Positions 35,930 through 48,844 are shown, numbered from the stretch's first letter. The stretch is 64,000 nt of DNA from Hymenolepis diminuta (GCA_900708905.1 CAADRB010000019.1:213221-277220); one strand, 5' to 3'. Numbers and translations are program-made. The notes: generated by a model from the sequence alone, not told the origin.

Positions 35930-36855
35930 TTGTTTTTTCTATTATTGTAAACCAAATGTCTGCTGTAGTGTCTAATGTTTTGTTCTCTGTTCATTTTTGG
36001 ATCATGCGTTTAGTTTGCATTTAAATGTGCATGATTTTTTGTTTCTGTACTGTATACTTACTCCTTGCGCTATTATCTGGAAGCATTCCTTTCTAATCAA
36101 TGTATGCAAGCAATTTCGGTCACTTGTTTTTAGCGCCATAATGTTATTGATAGTTTTTAAGTATTACAATTTGTCTAACACCACGTAGAGGACCTAGTTT
36201 GAATATGGCATTTAAGATCATATTTTGGGTTTCGATTTCTGAACAATTGAGCAAGAAGGTACAAGCTTTTTTGCAAGAGCTAGAAGGCTGGCAACTCTAG
36301 CAAAGCAAGCAATGTTTATGCCCTAAAATAAGATCTCATTTAAACAAGCCACTATGGTTGATCAAGCCCCCAAAATATCCAGAAAATGTTGTTGCAGAAA
36401 GAGTGGTCTTAGCGAATATTTAAAGACGGAACAGTATATATAGAGAGATAGCACAAAGATCCAAAAGAGCACGAAAGATGGACCAAAAAGCATAAAGGAG
36501 CGTAAATATGAGAGGAATCGACCATTTACCACTATCCTCTCTCCAGCAGGGTTTCGCGTGGTTGAGTATATCTGGTCCACTGTGTTCTCATGTTGGTCTG
36601 ACTGGTAAGGTCTGCATACAGCCAAGGGTGTCCGTAATGGCTGTTAAGATTGATAACTTAACTTGATTCCAATTCTTTAGTAGGAACGTGCTTAGTGGCC
36701 TAAAATATCAAATGTACTAGTTAGTGTTGCTGCTCTTCCGATCCCGTTAAATACTCACAGTGATGAATGTGCCAGTAAGGAGTTGGGTACACGTTTTTAA
36801 GAGTCTACTTGGAATAAAGACAAGGTGAACTCAAGACAAGTATCTATAGAGGAAG
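35930..36855. other. Intergenic DNA after the NOP58 pseudogene; G+C-richer block
   Basis: 36,360-36,800 has raised G+C and a TATATATAGAGAG stretch at 36,434. An 87-codon minus-strand frame (36,362-36,625) has no recognised domain. This could be an old LTR or SINE body, but no second copy was found here. Confidence 0.4.
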
Positions 36856-36859
36856 AGAT

Positions 36860-36884
36860 TATATATATATATATATATATATAT
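36860..36884. repeat. (AT)12 microsatellite
   Basis: This is an uninterrupted AT dinucleotide run of about 24 bases, likely polymorphic. Confidence 0.95.
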
Positions 36885-36889
36885 GGAGA

Positions 36890-37890
36890 AATTACACCGA
36901 CCATCGACAGTTTATTAATGATTTGGACGTTTCAACCTCACGAATCCGAAAAACTAACAAGATTAAATGTCTTATGCTAACGCTGCTAAATAAATTGTAT
37001 ATTATGAATAGTAATAAATAAAATGTGTGATAATTAAACTTATCTAAAATACAGCAAGTCAAGGAATATCTCCTTGTAGAACCTAACTGAAAGCCTTTTT
37101 TCTTATATGTATTCTGCCTATGAGGTAATGATATACGATTGACAATTTTACTATTATATAGAGATAATTCCATCTGCAAAATTTGTGTTAGCTTATTTTT
37201 GTCTTTAATTATGCTGTTCCTCATTTAAATCATCCACCTTCTCACTTTTTGGTGGCGCTATTTTTCCCACTTAGAAGGTGGTCTTTAAAATCTGATTTAG
37301 AAGTATGAGTAAGTTACTCTTTTTCCTGGTTACTTCACTTTTCCTACAATGGGTGACGAATAAAATGGGGATCAGTGAAGAGCTCTGACCAGTAGACAAT
37401 CTTGTTCCTTATTTTATTAATCAAATTTTAAATATACTTGTTTCGAATATTACAACCTGGGAACACTCTTAGTCAACGTATAAAAGTAAAGTACAAAAAC
37501 CGAAAGAGAAGAAAGCATATTAATCAAAGAATATGCCGTTAATACAATTAGTAACACTTCACTGTTGATATCCAAAATGACTAGTTATAATGGATTCATG
37601 ATCACAGTACGGTAAAAACAACAAGTAGAAATAACTGAAAATAATTATTTTTATCCGATAATGATAACAAGATTACACTGGATTATTTTAAATCAGTTAC
37701 AACTAGTGTAACAATTAACGGGAAATAAATGCCTCATTTCAATGAATGGAATAATTCTAAATAAAAAAACTGGCAAACAACTTCGATTACTTATGAAAAT
37801 GACAAGAGGGTCAAGAAGAAGTGGATATAAAGTCTTTCCTTGTCCAATTTATGGAAGCATTGGATCGTTCATATTCAGACAAAGAGTATA
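36890..37890. other. AT-rich intergenic DNA, nothing recognised
   Basis: A 110-codon minus-strand frame (36,892-37,224) has no domain and an AT-driven composition. Confidence 0.45.
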
Positions 37891-37894
37891 ATTC

Positions 37895-37990
37895 ACTCTG
37901 AAATGCCATATTTCATAATTTGATTTCCAAGTTCAGGGGAGAGAATACACTCACAATACTCAGCTTTATTGACTGGTTGATTTAGTTCGG
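37895..37990 (+). repeat. Anonymous dispersed repeat E, copy 3
   Basis: TTCATAATTTGATTTCCAAG...TTCAGGGG, then ATACTCAGCTTTATTGACTG and GTTGATTTAG, align in order with 41,860-41,945 (TTTATCATTTGACTTCCAGG, TCATAACTCAGTGACTGGTC, GATTTAATTC). Confidence 0.5.
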
Positions 37991-38439
37991 CATTTGGTAA
38001 GGCCATCTCGTTTAAATTATGTTTTACTATAGTCAAGCGCAGGTAGATGAGATTAGCAGTGACTTCTTAACAATTTAGACTTATTTAATTTTGAACTAAG
38101 GAATGGCATCCGAAAGGACCGTCAATCATGGTCTTTGTAAGTCAGTATGATGTGGAAACAATCAAAAGGAGAATGCAACAAATAAATTGGCTCTGAAGCA
38201 AATTAGGTCTGAAAAGAACTTTCGGACGATTTTTTCCCCCACTCTTTTGACTAATGTATACTAAAGTAAACACCCACCGAAAATAAATTTTTGTTTTGAT
38301 TTTATTAATAACACTCATGAAAAGCTCAGAGAGAAGCTTTGTACGCGAGACATTCGTTTTATTGTTTATTCACATGCATATTTATCTGAATCAAAAACTG
38401 AGTCTTGACTAAATGCGTTGAGGAAATCAGATTTCAAAT

Positions 38440-38690
38440 ACTGATAACAGCAAGTTGTTTTAGAACTGTTAATTTAACAATGCAAGAAGTTTATGGAATT
38501 GCCGATAGTCACTGAAAAGAATTCTTGATTATTTCAATAAATTTGCACTCGTTAGTGATTAGTTTAAGTTGAAGTAGAAGCTGCCACGCGTTTTAGAAAT
38601 CGATTACAAAGATTCTGATTAATTCAAAGCGTTTTGCAGATGAGTATGTGAGTTGATCTTATCTCAAGAAGCTTTTTACAAAAACTTTCC
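38440..38690 (+). repeat. Anonymous dispersed repeat D, copy 1
   Basis: GATTCTGATTAATTCAAAGC and GTTTTGCAGATGAGTA, then TTGATCTTATCTCAAGAA, match 51,172-51,235 (GATTCTGAATAATTCAGAGT, GTTTTGGAAGAATAGG, TTGATCTTATCTCAAGAA). Looser similarity extends about 120 bp upstream. Confidence 0.6.
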
Positions 38691-38699
38691 CCCTGTGAC

Positions 38700-40680
38700 A
38701 AAGTTAAAATATTTGATATCATTTTCGATTTAAATTAAATTAAACAAATCGTATTTTCATCTTATCACGAAATTCCTACCATCAATTTAACGTTTCTTCA
38801 TAGGCTGATAAAGGAGGGATCTATGATTGATATATTTAATTGTCTTTATCTGTTATTATATTTGAATCGAGATAATGGCAGAAATTAACTCCAGAGTCCG
38901 TTTAATTACCCCAAATCCCGGAGTAAACACCCTCCTCTTCTTTCTTTGGTTAATAAATCCTTCACACTTTCTACCCACAAACCTTCTCCTCTCTATTATT
39001 TGGGGTTTTAGTGATCAACAATAAAGACATCCCTTGGAATTGGTGTAATTTTCTGTAATTGTCATAAGAGATATAATACACGGAGAATAAATACACTGCA
39101 TTCAATAAATCCATACCAGTGATCATGTGTTTGCTTACCTAGTTAGCCACTCCGTTTGCAGTCTCTCCAAAAAATTGTGTGCTCCCATTTGCGAAATAAA
39201 GACTATTATCAGAAAAAAACAAAATCTATTGGGAAGACATGCACGCAAGGAAAACATTTAAGCTTTTAGGCCTAACCTCAAAGCTAAAAAATATGACGGC
39301 GTGATGCTTTGATTTGCTTCCAGATTTACTAACTATTTGTTAAAAGCCGTTTATAATGAGCCCGTTTATTTATCCATTACTTTATGGGAACAAACGGACG
39401 TAGGGCCTCATAATTCATGGAAAAGGAAGGAGATTTGGTCCATTAGAATGAGGATTTTTACTTCTTTGCTTCTCATCTCAAAATAATATTCGCTGTTATT
39501 TTTACTGCATTTGGAAGATGTTTGCATTGAGCCAAATTTTGATATTCATAATTTTTATATAAAGAAGGATTGAGATAAATACTGCTAACCTCTCCGTTTA
39601 ACTCTTATCACTTGTATCACTACTGCTCAATGACACTTGAATAAGTAAATGCTCCAAAGTCAGTATTTTGTGAAATATTCAAAAATCTCATATTTAAAAA
39701 GCTTACTTCTTATCAACGCAGACTGACGTTGCTCATCACTCATTTTCAATTCTTTTTTTGTTTTAGAATACGATATTATAAAATCAGTCAATGTTTTGAT
39801 GATTTGAGAAAGGTATTTGATGGTATGCGTACTTAAATATTAATGTATTTATTAATTTTTCCGTTCTTAAATAAATCTTGTTACAACTCTGGTGTCGCAT
39901 CTTTTCTGAAACACGAGTTTGTTACAACTATTTCGCGTCATTTTAGGTTGTCAATTAGGTCGATGTAATTTACCATGACCTCTAATGAGCTTTGCTATCC
40001 TGACGTTATATTAGCCCTTACATTCTGCCAGCATCTCGGTGGTTATATAAATGTAACTGAAATAGTTGAATACTCATTCAAATTAACCATTTGGTCAGTA
40101 AGCTCCTCACGATACAAACACAAATTCTCTTGGAAACCCTAAATTGTGACCATTAAAACATTTGAAAATAGAGCACTTGGCTATATCCAAGACCCAAAAA
40201 CTATTAATCAGACAAAGTTTTCAATGAACTTTTCTGATACTCTGATTTTAATTTGTATTTATACATGATTCTCTCCCATAAACTTCTACTGAATAACCTT
40301 GTGGGCTCCAATAATTTTCCAAAATAAACTTTTATAAATTATTTTGTACTGCTCTAGGTAATAAATAATAAATACCTTTATTTGAGTTTAGATTCTTTCT
40401 TTAACCAGATATCTGCTTAATCGCTCGACCAACCGCATTGCCTGGAATAATTTATGTAATAATTAAGCATGCTACTTTAAATAGTAATTATTTTTGGTAT
40501 ATGCTTTCCATGACCTGATGGTCATGCGAGCTTCGGAATTTTTAAAATATTAGCCAAGTGCAGTATAAGGCTTCCGTGAAATTATCATGAAGACAATTTA
40601 GCCCTTACTTGGAAGAAAACTGTGTCAACATTATTATGCTTTTTCAATCATAGATGGCACATTAAGACTTTAAGTCAGTT
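38700..40680. other. AT-rich intergenic DNA, nothing recognised
   Basis: No gene or named element was seen. It lies between repeat D and repeat F, whose other copies at 51.2 and 53.15 kb are similarly spaced. Confidence 0.45.
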
Positions 40681-40689
40681 AACATAGAT

Positions 40690-40790
40690 TGTTCTTACGA
40701 ACTTCGTCTCCAAGTTGTTATTCGTCTGCAAGGCTTGTGGATGAACAAACTTTCGATTTCAAAATAACAGATGTACCGCTATGATAAAGC
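40690..40790 (+). repeat. Anonymous dispersed repeat F, copy 1
   Basis: CGTCTCCAAGTTGTTATTCG followed by TCTGCAAGGCTTGTGGATGA aligns with 53,140-53,190 (TGTCTCCAAACTCTTGTTGT...TCTGCAAGGCTTTTAGGAG) and more weakly with 53.56 and 54.21 kb. Confidence 0.5.
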
Positions 40791-40799
40791 ACTGATGAA

Positions 40800-41850
40800 A
40801 TCAGAAATAAAATCCAAGAGAGATCTAAACTTTAAGCACAGCTTTCGATGATAAATTACATTAAAGTGAAGTCATTATTTTACTCATTTTGAATTTCTAT
40901 TTAAGTCTCTCCATCCGGAAGAAACTCTAGAAGATGGAGTAAGTCAACTAATCTAATACTTTTTTAACTGCACGAATTCAGTTACCAAAAGGCAAGACTG
41001 ACAGAGTTGGTTACGGAGAATTTTATTAAGCAAGGACAGAGAAATCTTGTAATCATAAGTCGATAAAGTGGTTGCTTTGGGGACAAAGCGGTTGTTAGAT
41101 AAATGATTAAATCGCTAATTTTCTTTAAGGCCCTTGGGACGAGTTATGCACGCAATTAGATAAAAATTAATAAGCGGATTATGATAGCTTATTACGCAGA
41201 TAAGGAATCAAGTCACAACAACTCCTCCAAAACTTTGATTATTAAACTAGGCCGTCAAAATAAATTCAGTTTACTCTTAACTTTTCCAGTTCCTTTGATC
41301 GTCCAAACTTCAGATAATTAAAAAGCATACAAAAAATTGTTGATTTACATCAATTTGCTTCTTTTAACTTCATTGTGGTTCACGTGGTCAAATTCATTAC
41401 CTGATATTCTTCTCGGCTGAATCAATATTTATCCTAATTAATTAGAGATATTTCAATAAAATGCTCATTGAAATTGGGTCATTCTCCTTCAAAATATATT
41501 CCACTTTGGAACTTGTAACTTTCGTTTCTCATAATTATAGCAAAATTCTAAATGTTTAACGGTCAAAAGGTATTAGGTTTCGTTCGCACGGCTGTATACA
41601 TTTGATCAAAAAGAGTTTAGTAGTTTTCTTACCAGACATTCTTGCAACATAATAAGTACTTTTCCCCAGTTTCAGACTATAATAAGATCGAGTATTTCAA
41701 GGTCAAACTAGTCCAATAAGATATGAAACGGGAGAGAGAATTCAATAATTAGCAAGTTATTAGGTAAGAATATCGCAAATCTTACCCCTTAAACCCATGA
41801 ACATTAATGTGTGCATATGCTCAAAATGGGAATAGTTCAATTTGTGATGT
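40800..41850. other. AT-rich intergenic DNA, nothing recognised
   Basis: No ORF, repeat-family copy or motif was seen. Confidence 0.45.
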
Positions 41851-41854
41851 CCTT

Positions 41855-41950
41855 ATATTCAATCTTTATCATTTGACTTCCAGGTTCTCAGTAAGGTTAT
41901 CTTCGCTATATTCATAACTCAGTGACTGGTCGATTTAATTCCATCGTTGG
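41855..41950 (+). repeat. Anonymous dispersed repeat E, copy 4
   Basis: It is homologous in order to copy 3 at 37.9 kb; see the motifs there. Confidence 0.45.
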
Positions 41951-41959
41951 TCATACCAC

Positions 41960-42800
41960 TCGATTAATCTGTACTTTTCAACAGACAAGAGCGATAGACA
42001 GGACTGGAAATAGTACTTTTAACGGGGCATAATTCACTGAGGTATAGTTATAACATTGTAATTATTTATGAAATGAATGCATATTATAGAATAAAAAATC
42101 TACTCCTTAAGGAGGTAGATAAACTATTTCTTATGAACACGACTCTATGCACTGATTTACCAAATTCGATACCTTATAAAAAGGAAGACTTTGTTTTGAG
42201 CAAGCCTTTGGAACTAATTGAAAGTTATTCCGGCTGAAATTTTCATTAAAATAAGTAATTCTTGACAAATTTTGCTTCAGTTTTAAAACTTAATCAAATC
42301 AATTAAGATGAATTTGGTAATTAATGAAGTAGTAACTAGCAACTTATATTTGAATAGAAGTGAGATGTCTAACTTTTGGTCACATAAGACCATCGTAAAT
42401 AGTAAAAAAAATCATGAAATATTTGTTTATAAAGCATAAGTAAATAATTGATAAGTGGATCTAACTAATGGGTAACTGAGAAGGAATTTTAAAAGCTTTT
42501 CTTATTAAAGGTTCTCTATATCGAAAAGGAATACGACAAGAACTCTCTTAATCTGATTTCTTATTAGAAATCCTGTTTATATATGAGTAGTATAAATCAC
42601 AGTCCAATACCGGTAGTACTAAATTATAGAATATATTGCCAACGCGATAGTTCTTGATATTCTTTGTAACAATCGGAACAAGTACTTTTAAAATCATTCG
42701 TCAAAAATTTTGCTACCTAACAACTAGTTTTCATGCTTCATTGTATGCTAATGACTTGGCATGTTCTTAAAAATGAAAATGTCTGTGGATTTTTACGGGG
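41960..42800. other. AT-rich intergenic DNA, nothing recognised
   Basis: No gene, repeat-family copy or transposon motif was seen. Confidence 0.45.
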
Positions 42801-42804
42801 AGTT

Positions 42805-42836
42805 TCTTTTCAGCCACCCTGTATATCCTATAACGA
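42805..42836 (-). repeat. Mariner-like terminal sequence in inverse orientation
   Basis: On the minus strand it reads ATATACAGGGTGGCTGAAAA then GAAACTCCCC, matching the plus-strand end at 33,345. It forms an inverted pair with it, 9.5 kb apart and flanking the NOP58 pseudogene. Confidence 0.45.
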
Positions 42837-42839
42837 TGT

Positions 42840-45800
42840 TAATGCATGAAGTATGATGTCATCTATCAGAGCTAATAGAATAAAAGTTCCCTTAAATACT
42901 TAATTTCAGAAAATCGCTACCGTTTATAAATATCACCGGATAACGGCATTCATATCTGACCCCTGATATTTCTGTATTATGATCACCTACTGGATAGGTG
43001 ACCTCAAGTTATTGCCCATAACTTCATTTCCTAAATTATACAGTGGTGTCCATATTCACTAATCCTTATGACCTCGATTTAGTTTCACTGATCTGTATTT
43101 TATGGATAGTCACATTTTTCAGAAATGTATCGCTCTTAATCCTACCCTAGATTTAGCATCTTACGTATGTCACAAGACTTCCCCTAACATCATAAAAAAT
43201 TAACTTTGCTGTCAAAAAATGCCAGTTTCTATAAACTAGGTGGCAAGTGAAGTGCAAAATTGGATTGGGAAGTAACTATTGGATATTACATAAAGAATGG
43301 TTCCTGTTGTCAAAATTGGTTCAGACTCAGCAGAACGCAAATACTGGCCCATAACTATACACTATCCTTTTTGTAATTTGATTATTTTTTTATCTGTCTG
43401 TCATTTGATAGACAAAGAACAAAATACAGTGAATTCCACCTAGTGTGTTGTAAATAGTCTGAATAGAATGAGAGTTTTTTAGAGAAAAGGTATACAACAT
43501 GATGGAATACAAGTGTCCGAACGTAAATAAAGGGCGAGAGAGCCGACCTAAAGTATATATATTAAGTCCCACGGAATTCATGTTGTTGGCTGCTTGCTTG
43601 GGCTTCTTGAGAGTACCTACGAATCCTCGAGTGTTGGTTGGCTCTTCTACCGTGCAGGTAGGAGGTATTCATAAAAAGAGAATATGATTAGGTAGGTAAA
43701 TAATACAATCATTTTGATGGACTGTGAGATTATACGCATCGTCCTGATGATCCCTATATATGTAACGTATAGTATCATTAGTAAGCCTTTATTACCATCC
43801 TTGTTTCCACTCGCTCAGCACTAACACTTGTTCTCCTCCAATTTCCTATTATTCTTTCTTCTCTTCCCCTTTTCCCTTATTCTTTCCCTTATTTAATAAA
43901 CACGTAATCCAAATTGACTCTCATTGATCCGTTTGTTAAAGGGTGTTATTTCCTGTTAGCCATTAGGAATATCGCTAGTTCTTTTAGGAAATATCAAGTC
44001 TAATTTGGTTGGGATCCTAAAATAGCCTTACTGATGTCATTAGTACTACTTTAAACGCTTTAGTAATTTAACTAAGACTTTTTAAGGAATAAAGCTCTCT
44101 CCAAATAATTAACACTTTAAAGTTCAACCCACCGCCAGACGGATGGAAGTTTTTTAAAACCTTTGTCATGATATCAAGAGTCATACACACTTTCATACTG
44201 ATACAAATGTTATTCGCCCTGGAGATCGCCTATGAGAGTATAAGTAGACAAAACGTGGACTCAGCAACTCTGAGTTATGTTTGCTGATATCATACCAGGG
44301 TATTAATTCAGTTCATTAATAACGGGTCTTGTTTTATTATGGCTGATACGTCCCAGATGATAGATCAACTATATGCCTTATTGTAATGACTCTTTTTTAA
44401 TTTACTAATTTCAGTTTTCCTACCTGATATCGTCTGATTACCACTGACCATTAAGCCGTTATTCTTGACATAAGATGGAGAAATTTTATAGCGTAAACAA
44501 TTTTGATATATAGATCGACAAAAGAAGTTATTAACCTTTTCTCTCTTTAGAACGGATTCGAGTTTTATGGGATTCATCTTGATTATGTTTAGTCGATGGA
44601 AAGATTTCTTTATAATTCTATTCTGGAGAATCTGACAAAGGCATGCAGACTTCAAATTACTTTTATATTAGTTAGTTCATCCACTTCTATTTCTGTATGT
44701 TCTTTCGTTACTTTTTCTTGAAGCTTGTTCCGGGTTTTCAAGAATCCTCTTCATTAGATGTATGACATATTGACCATTTCTGTTTTGTTCTCTACTGATT
44801 TCTTATGTTGTAAATCGTAAATAAAATCAATAATTGTCATCTCAGTAGAGGAAAGATGATGAAAAAATCGCATTATATCATGCTAGTTTTAACTAACATT
44901 AATTATATCTGTATATCGTTATTAGCATTGAACGTGTCTTCTTCTTTACTTTTTTGAACGTTGTTCTTTTTCGATAGTTTCGTACCATTCTTCAGAATAT
45001 GTATTTTCAAATTTGAGCATTCCTTTAACAGGTATGGATTTAGTGAGCTTGTCATCGATATTTCCTTCCTATCATTATAAATTGTCAGCATTAGGTGTAT
45101 AAATTTGTGTGAAAAAAAACTAATATACATATCTCTTTATTAATTTCTCATTTAAAGTGCAACTTTGATTACCCTTGGTAAATAATGTGATATGAAATCT
45201 AATACCTTCTGTAGAGAAAGGATAAAACTAACCAAGTCGAGGTAAAAAATATTCCAATTCCCCAGGGCAAACTTGCGTACTATTCATGGGCATCGAGTTT
45301 TCTGTTTTTTTTTCTTTGAGAAAGGTTTGATAATTTGTTAACTGTGACGTGGAACGAAAATTGCCAGAGAACGGAGTATAAATGGCATAGATCATCGCAT
45401 AGGTCAATAGAGAATAATGCTGATTGAATGATAGCACGTTAATGAATTGGTTAATAACGCATATTTGGATAGAGGCGGTCATGTGATAGATAAGATAATG
45501 AATCAAAAATTTGTCTAAACATATAACTGTCACTTCATTCTGCTAACTGGAATACGCAAAATATTAAGTTACTTATCGAAACCCTGGAATAGCTAAAAAT
45601 TCTGAAAGCCTGTTTCCCATCGTTTAATTGACATTTCATGATGATTGTGTGAACAGAACAATGACATTTAGGAAAAACGATGAATTCCAGAGAGATGAAC
45701 ATAGATACGATGAGTATTAGTTCAAACTTAACTTTCTCTCACTCCCTCTCGCTCTGGTAATAAAATCACATATCACTGCGAGATGCTTGGGCCAGTGCAA

Positions 45801-46395
45801 TCGTCCCGACACTTATTCCCCTTCTAGCCAATAGACTTTAATTAAGAAAGTAAACAGAAAAAGCTTGAAAGAGAAGAGTGTATCCACAATATATAGTGAC
45901 AACTTTAGGTCTGAACTAATATCCTCAAAAGCATTTTATGACCGCATACGGTCGCGTTCATAAGCTATGGTAGGACAAAAGTACGTCCTAACCTTCATAG
46001 AGGACAAGGCAATCGTAGACCAGTTGTATACAAATTGGTATGCTGACTTCATTTGAACTTCCATCGACCAGACTTTTGGGTATGAGAAATGGCTTAATAC
46101 CTAAGTTATGATTATTACCCACAATAAAGTTTACTATTTTTAACTTAAGAAAGCAATTGACATTGAATAACAGTGAGTATAGCAAATGATCTTCGCTATG
46201 CTAAAGCTCTAAACTGCAGAATATCAGCTTACTGAGCTCAGCTAACTTAAAATTTTTAGCTATTTCATCTCCTTTATATAAAATTGTAAGCTGCCGAAAA
46301 TCATGCAATATAATTTGCCTTTTAAATCATTAGAAAAACAATAAATTGAGGCGACAAGACTGATCCCTCTTGATCAAAAATACTGATCAAAAAGC
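42840..46395. other. Intergenic DNA with an LTR-like promoter/polyA-like block near 43.7-43.95 kb
   Basis: 43,752 carries CCCTATATATG, then a C/T-rich run (about 43,840-43,890) and TTAATAAACACG (43,892). GGGTGTTATTTCC (about 43,942) follows and resembles the GGTGTTATTTTT junction after the integrase remnant at 57.48 kb. This suggests LTR debris but is weak. Minus-strand frames at 44,365-44,655, 44,903-45,130 and 45,228-45,533 (75-101 codons) show no domain. Confidence 0.35.
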
Positions 46396-46399
46396 ACTG

Positions 46400-46562
46400 A
46401 ACATCGTAAACAATCATATCCTGCAATCAAGGCCACGAATCATGAAATTTGAACTTTGGAACATGAAAAGCCCATTGTACAACTCGAGTCCAAAAATCAA
46501 ATGAAGTAAGACTCTGATACTTTGAGGTTCCTCTGTATTTTTTGATCTCCTCCCCCTTTACC
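46400..46562 (-). repeat. Anonymous dispersed repeat A, copy 2
   Basis: The minus strand reads GGGGGAGGAGATCAAAAAAT, GTCTTACTTCATTTGATTTT and TCAAATTTCATGATTCG. These match 58,812-58,960 (GGGGAGGAGATCAAAAATAT, GACTTACCTCGTTTGATTTT, TCAAATTTCATGGTTCG). Confidence 0.65.
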
Positions 46563-46639
46563 ATTTAATATCTAGGTACAGCAAAGATTAATGTAGAGAT
46601 TGTAATTTACTCAGATACCCAAGTAAGTCGAAATTTTGA

Positions 46640-46745
46640 ATTCGGCTCCATTTTGTGTAGCAAATGATGTTCAAAGGGAGAAAATGGAGGATTGTGGCAA
46701 AGATGGAGATTTATGAAGTGAATAAGGGGAGGGGAGAAAGCGCGA
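46640..46745 (+). repeat. Anonymous dispersed repeat B, copy 2
   Basis: AATGGAGGATTGTGGCAAAG and GAGATTTATGAAGTG match 32,388-32,445. The preceding GTGTAGCAAATGATGTTCAA also resembles ATGGGGCAAATGATGTCCG at 50,680. Confidence 0.55.
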
Positions 46746-46749
46746 AACG

Positions 46750-47705
46750 AAGTAAATATGATTTATAGCAAAATCTGATTAAACTTGAATCTACCTTTAC
46801 GGAATATTTACAGAATAAAATTCTCAGCTTTCTAACAAGCAAGTTCGCCCTTTTTTGGTTCTTGGTAATTTTGATAATGTGGCTTAGCACTTTTAGCAGC
46901 ATGTGTACTAGAAATTTAGAACTATTTGGCTCCGAACTCTATTTGTTTTATAAGATTTACGAAGATCCTCCGTTGTTATAATCTACAGTTTCATTGCCCA
47001 AGTTTATTTCATCCACTATTTCAGCCTTTTCTCCCAAACCATCAAGTTACAGCTTAGTATAAGAGAGTGCTAAAAATAGGTACATATTTTTAGTTCCCAA
47101 GACTTTAATACCACTATTAATAAATGTAGCATAAGACTTTTCACCGAGAATCGACTTTCTCTTAATGCAAAAATTCACTCATATTCAGGTATTTTTATGT
47201 TCTCTCGCATACCGATCTTTCTTTCTTTGCAGATCTTGCTCAATTTGAGGGATAAGGGTAGCTAATTAATCTTAAGATTGACGTTTTTGTGAGGCCTTTT
47301 TTATATCCTTGGGCTTTCTGGCAAGAATTTAAAAATTTTCACCTATAATGTCATTGCTAATCACTCTCCTTCTGTTTTCAAAACTTCTGAATGACCAGAA
47401 AGATCACAGTCTTTGATTTGTATAGAATTAGGGTCCAGACATTGTCATTCAGCTCTACGTCTATGTATGCTGACATAAACAAAACTCCTTTACTTCTTGG
47501 CTTGCATCCCTAGCTTTTGGCTTTCAAAGTTAATTACGTCGTTTCACTCTTAAGCAGTATCCTATTAAGAAGGCGAAGGAAGGTTTTATTGATACCCATT
47601 TTGGATACAAGACCAGCATCCAGAAGCCCCTCTTCAGCCAGCCAATTCTTGACCAAACTTAACTGGATTAGATTAGATTAGTTTTGTAAAGTAGGGATCC
47701 TTTAC
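46750..47705. other. AT-rich intergenic DNA; tiny GATTA tandem
   Basis: GGATTAGATTAGATTAG at about 47,665 is the only structured item. No gene was seen. Confidence 0.45.
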
Positions 47706-47707
47706 AC

Positions 47708-48240
47708 TATTGTAATGCTAGGAAGTCTAGTTTCTACCACTGTGATCTGTCTGCCCACTAAATATCGCTAGGCTATAGTTGAATCAGATCTAGAGAGAAA
47801 CAAGATAAACTCACAAAAACTATATAAGGGGCAAGTGTTGGGGACCCAGGACTGTGTTATTTAACCAGCCAACCATGTTTTGTCTTTTTATGAGTACCCA
47901 ACACAGAAGAAGAGTTGACTAGTGTCAAAGTGCTATGGATACTATAGAGGAGCCAAAACAATAACTAAGGTCACACAAGCTGTGTGGGACTTCAAGTATA
48001 CTCGTACTTCATTGTATCATACCCTATATATGTCCAGGCATTTGTATTCCACTGCACTGCATACTTTTTCTTCAATGAACTTCTGTTCTACTCAGACCAC
48101 TTACAATTATACATATACGAATACAAATCTCCTTCATATTGTAGATGCCTTAGAGATCTAAACTCCGGCGGCTTGATAAAATTTTTTTTCCCAATAAATA
48201 TCAAGCTGTCAGAAGCCCCTTGAGTCCGGACGTTACGAAG
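47708..48240 (+). repeat. LTR-like repeat, copy 1 (possible solo LTR)
   Basis: The start, TGTAATGCTAGGAAGTCTAG, and the next 80 bp align with 60,213-60,303. The middle (TTATTTAACCAGCCAACCAT, TTTTTATGAGTACCC) aligns with 57,698-57,830. A TATA-like CTATATAAGGGGC is at 47,820 and AATAAA is at 48,193. TG start, TATA box and polyA signal, plus a related copy directly after a gypsy integrase end, make LTR the best reading. No internal region is attached, so this may be a solo LTR. Short ORFs inside (79 codons) are not considered genes. Confidence 0.5.
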
Positions 48241-48424
48241 GTGGATAGACTACTTAGTTACAACTGGTGGGGATACCCGTTCAAAGACGAAAGATAAAAA
48301 CTGCGGCTTTGGGCTTTATTTTGTCCATTTAAGCTCAAATAGAAATTTAATAAAATTATATTCACTCTAATTAACCGTTATTGCTTTTATATATCAAAGA
48401 AGGGCTAAAATTTATGACTGATTG

Positions 48425-48540
48425 ATGGCAAAAGGTGTAAATTCTAAACAGTTATTCGAAAATGGGAGTATGATCAAAGGAAATAAAAATCCCACTGGAC
48501 TCTGCTTCAGTTTTCATACAGTTACAAAAAATTGGCCCTC
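48425..48540 (+). repeat. Anonymous dispersed repeat C, copy 2
   Basis: CAGTTATTCGAAAATGGGAG, then TATGATCAAAGGAAATAAAA and ACTCTGCTTCAGTTTTC, align in order with 61.98-62.07 and 33.14-33.22 kb. An overlapping 115-codon frame (48,422-48,769) is not conserved among the copies, so it is not called as a gene. Confidence 0.5.
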
Positions 48541-48844
48541 TTACCTGTTTGGCCATGTGAAATTGATTCTATTCCCATGTCCAGGTTTATTTTCATTTCA
48601 TTTGCATTTCATTTTTGTAAATGCAGGCACGCTTCCATCATTCTTTAATTTATCTAATTTTTGGAAAGGATTTAGAATGAATATTTACATGAGTTTAAGT
48701 TTTCTCCCGATCTTTATTATAAAAGTACCTTTTGATACAAATTCAAATGCAATTGATATCAGAATTTAATACCAAGCACCAGATGAGACGGTATCTTTAA
48801 AATTTATTATTAACCCTCCATCAAGTTCCCAGGATAAGCATAAA

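Noticed and set aside
36362..36625. 87-codon minus-strand ORF with a hydrophobic C-terminal half
   Set aside because: No recognised domain or splice context; kept only as part of a G+C-richer block.
44365..45533. Run of minus-strand ORFs (75-101 codons)
   Set aside because: Lys/Asn/Ile-rich composition as expected by chance in AT-rich DNA, no domain, and stops and frame changes between them without splice sites.
47922..48223. Two overlapping 79-codon ORFs
   Set aside because: They lie inside the LTR-like repeat and are not conserved in the 57.5 kb copy.
48422..48769. 115-codon plus-strand ORF
   Set aside because: It overlaps anonymous repeat C, and the frame is not open in the other copies.
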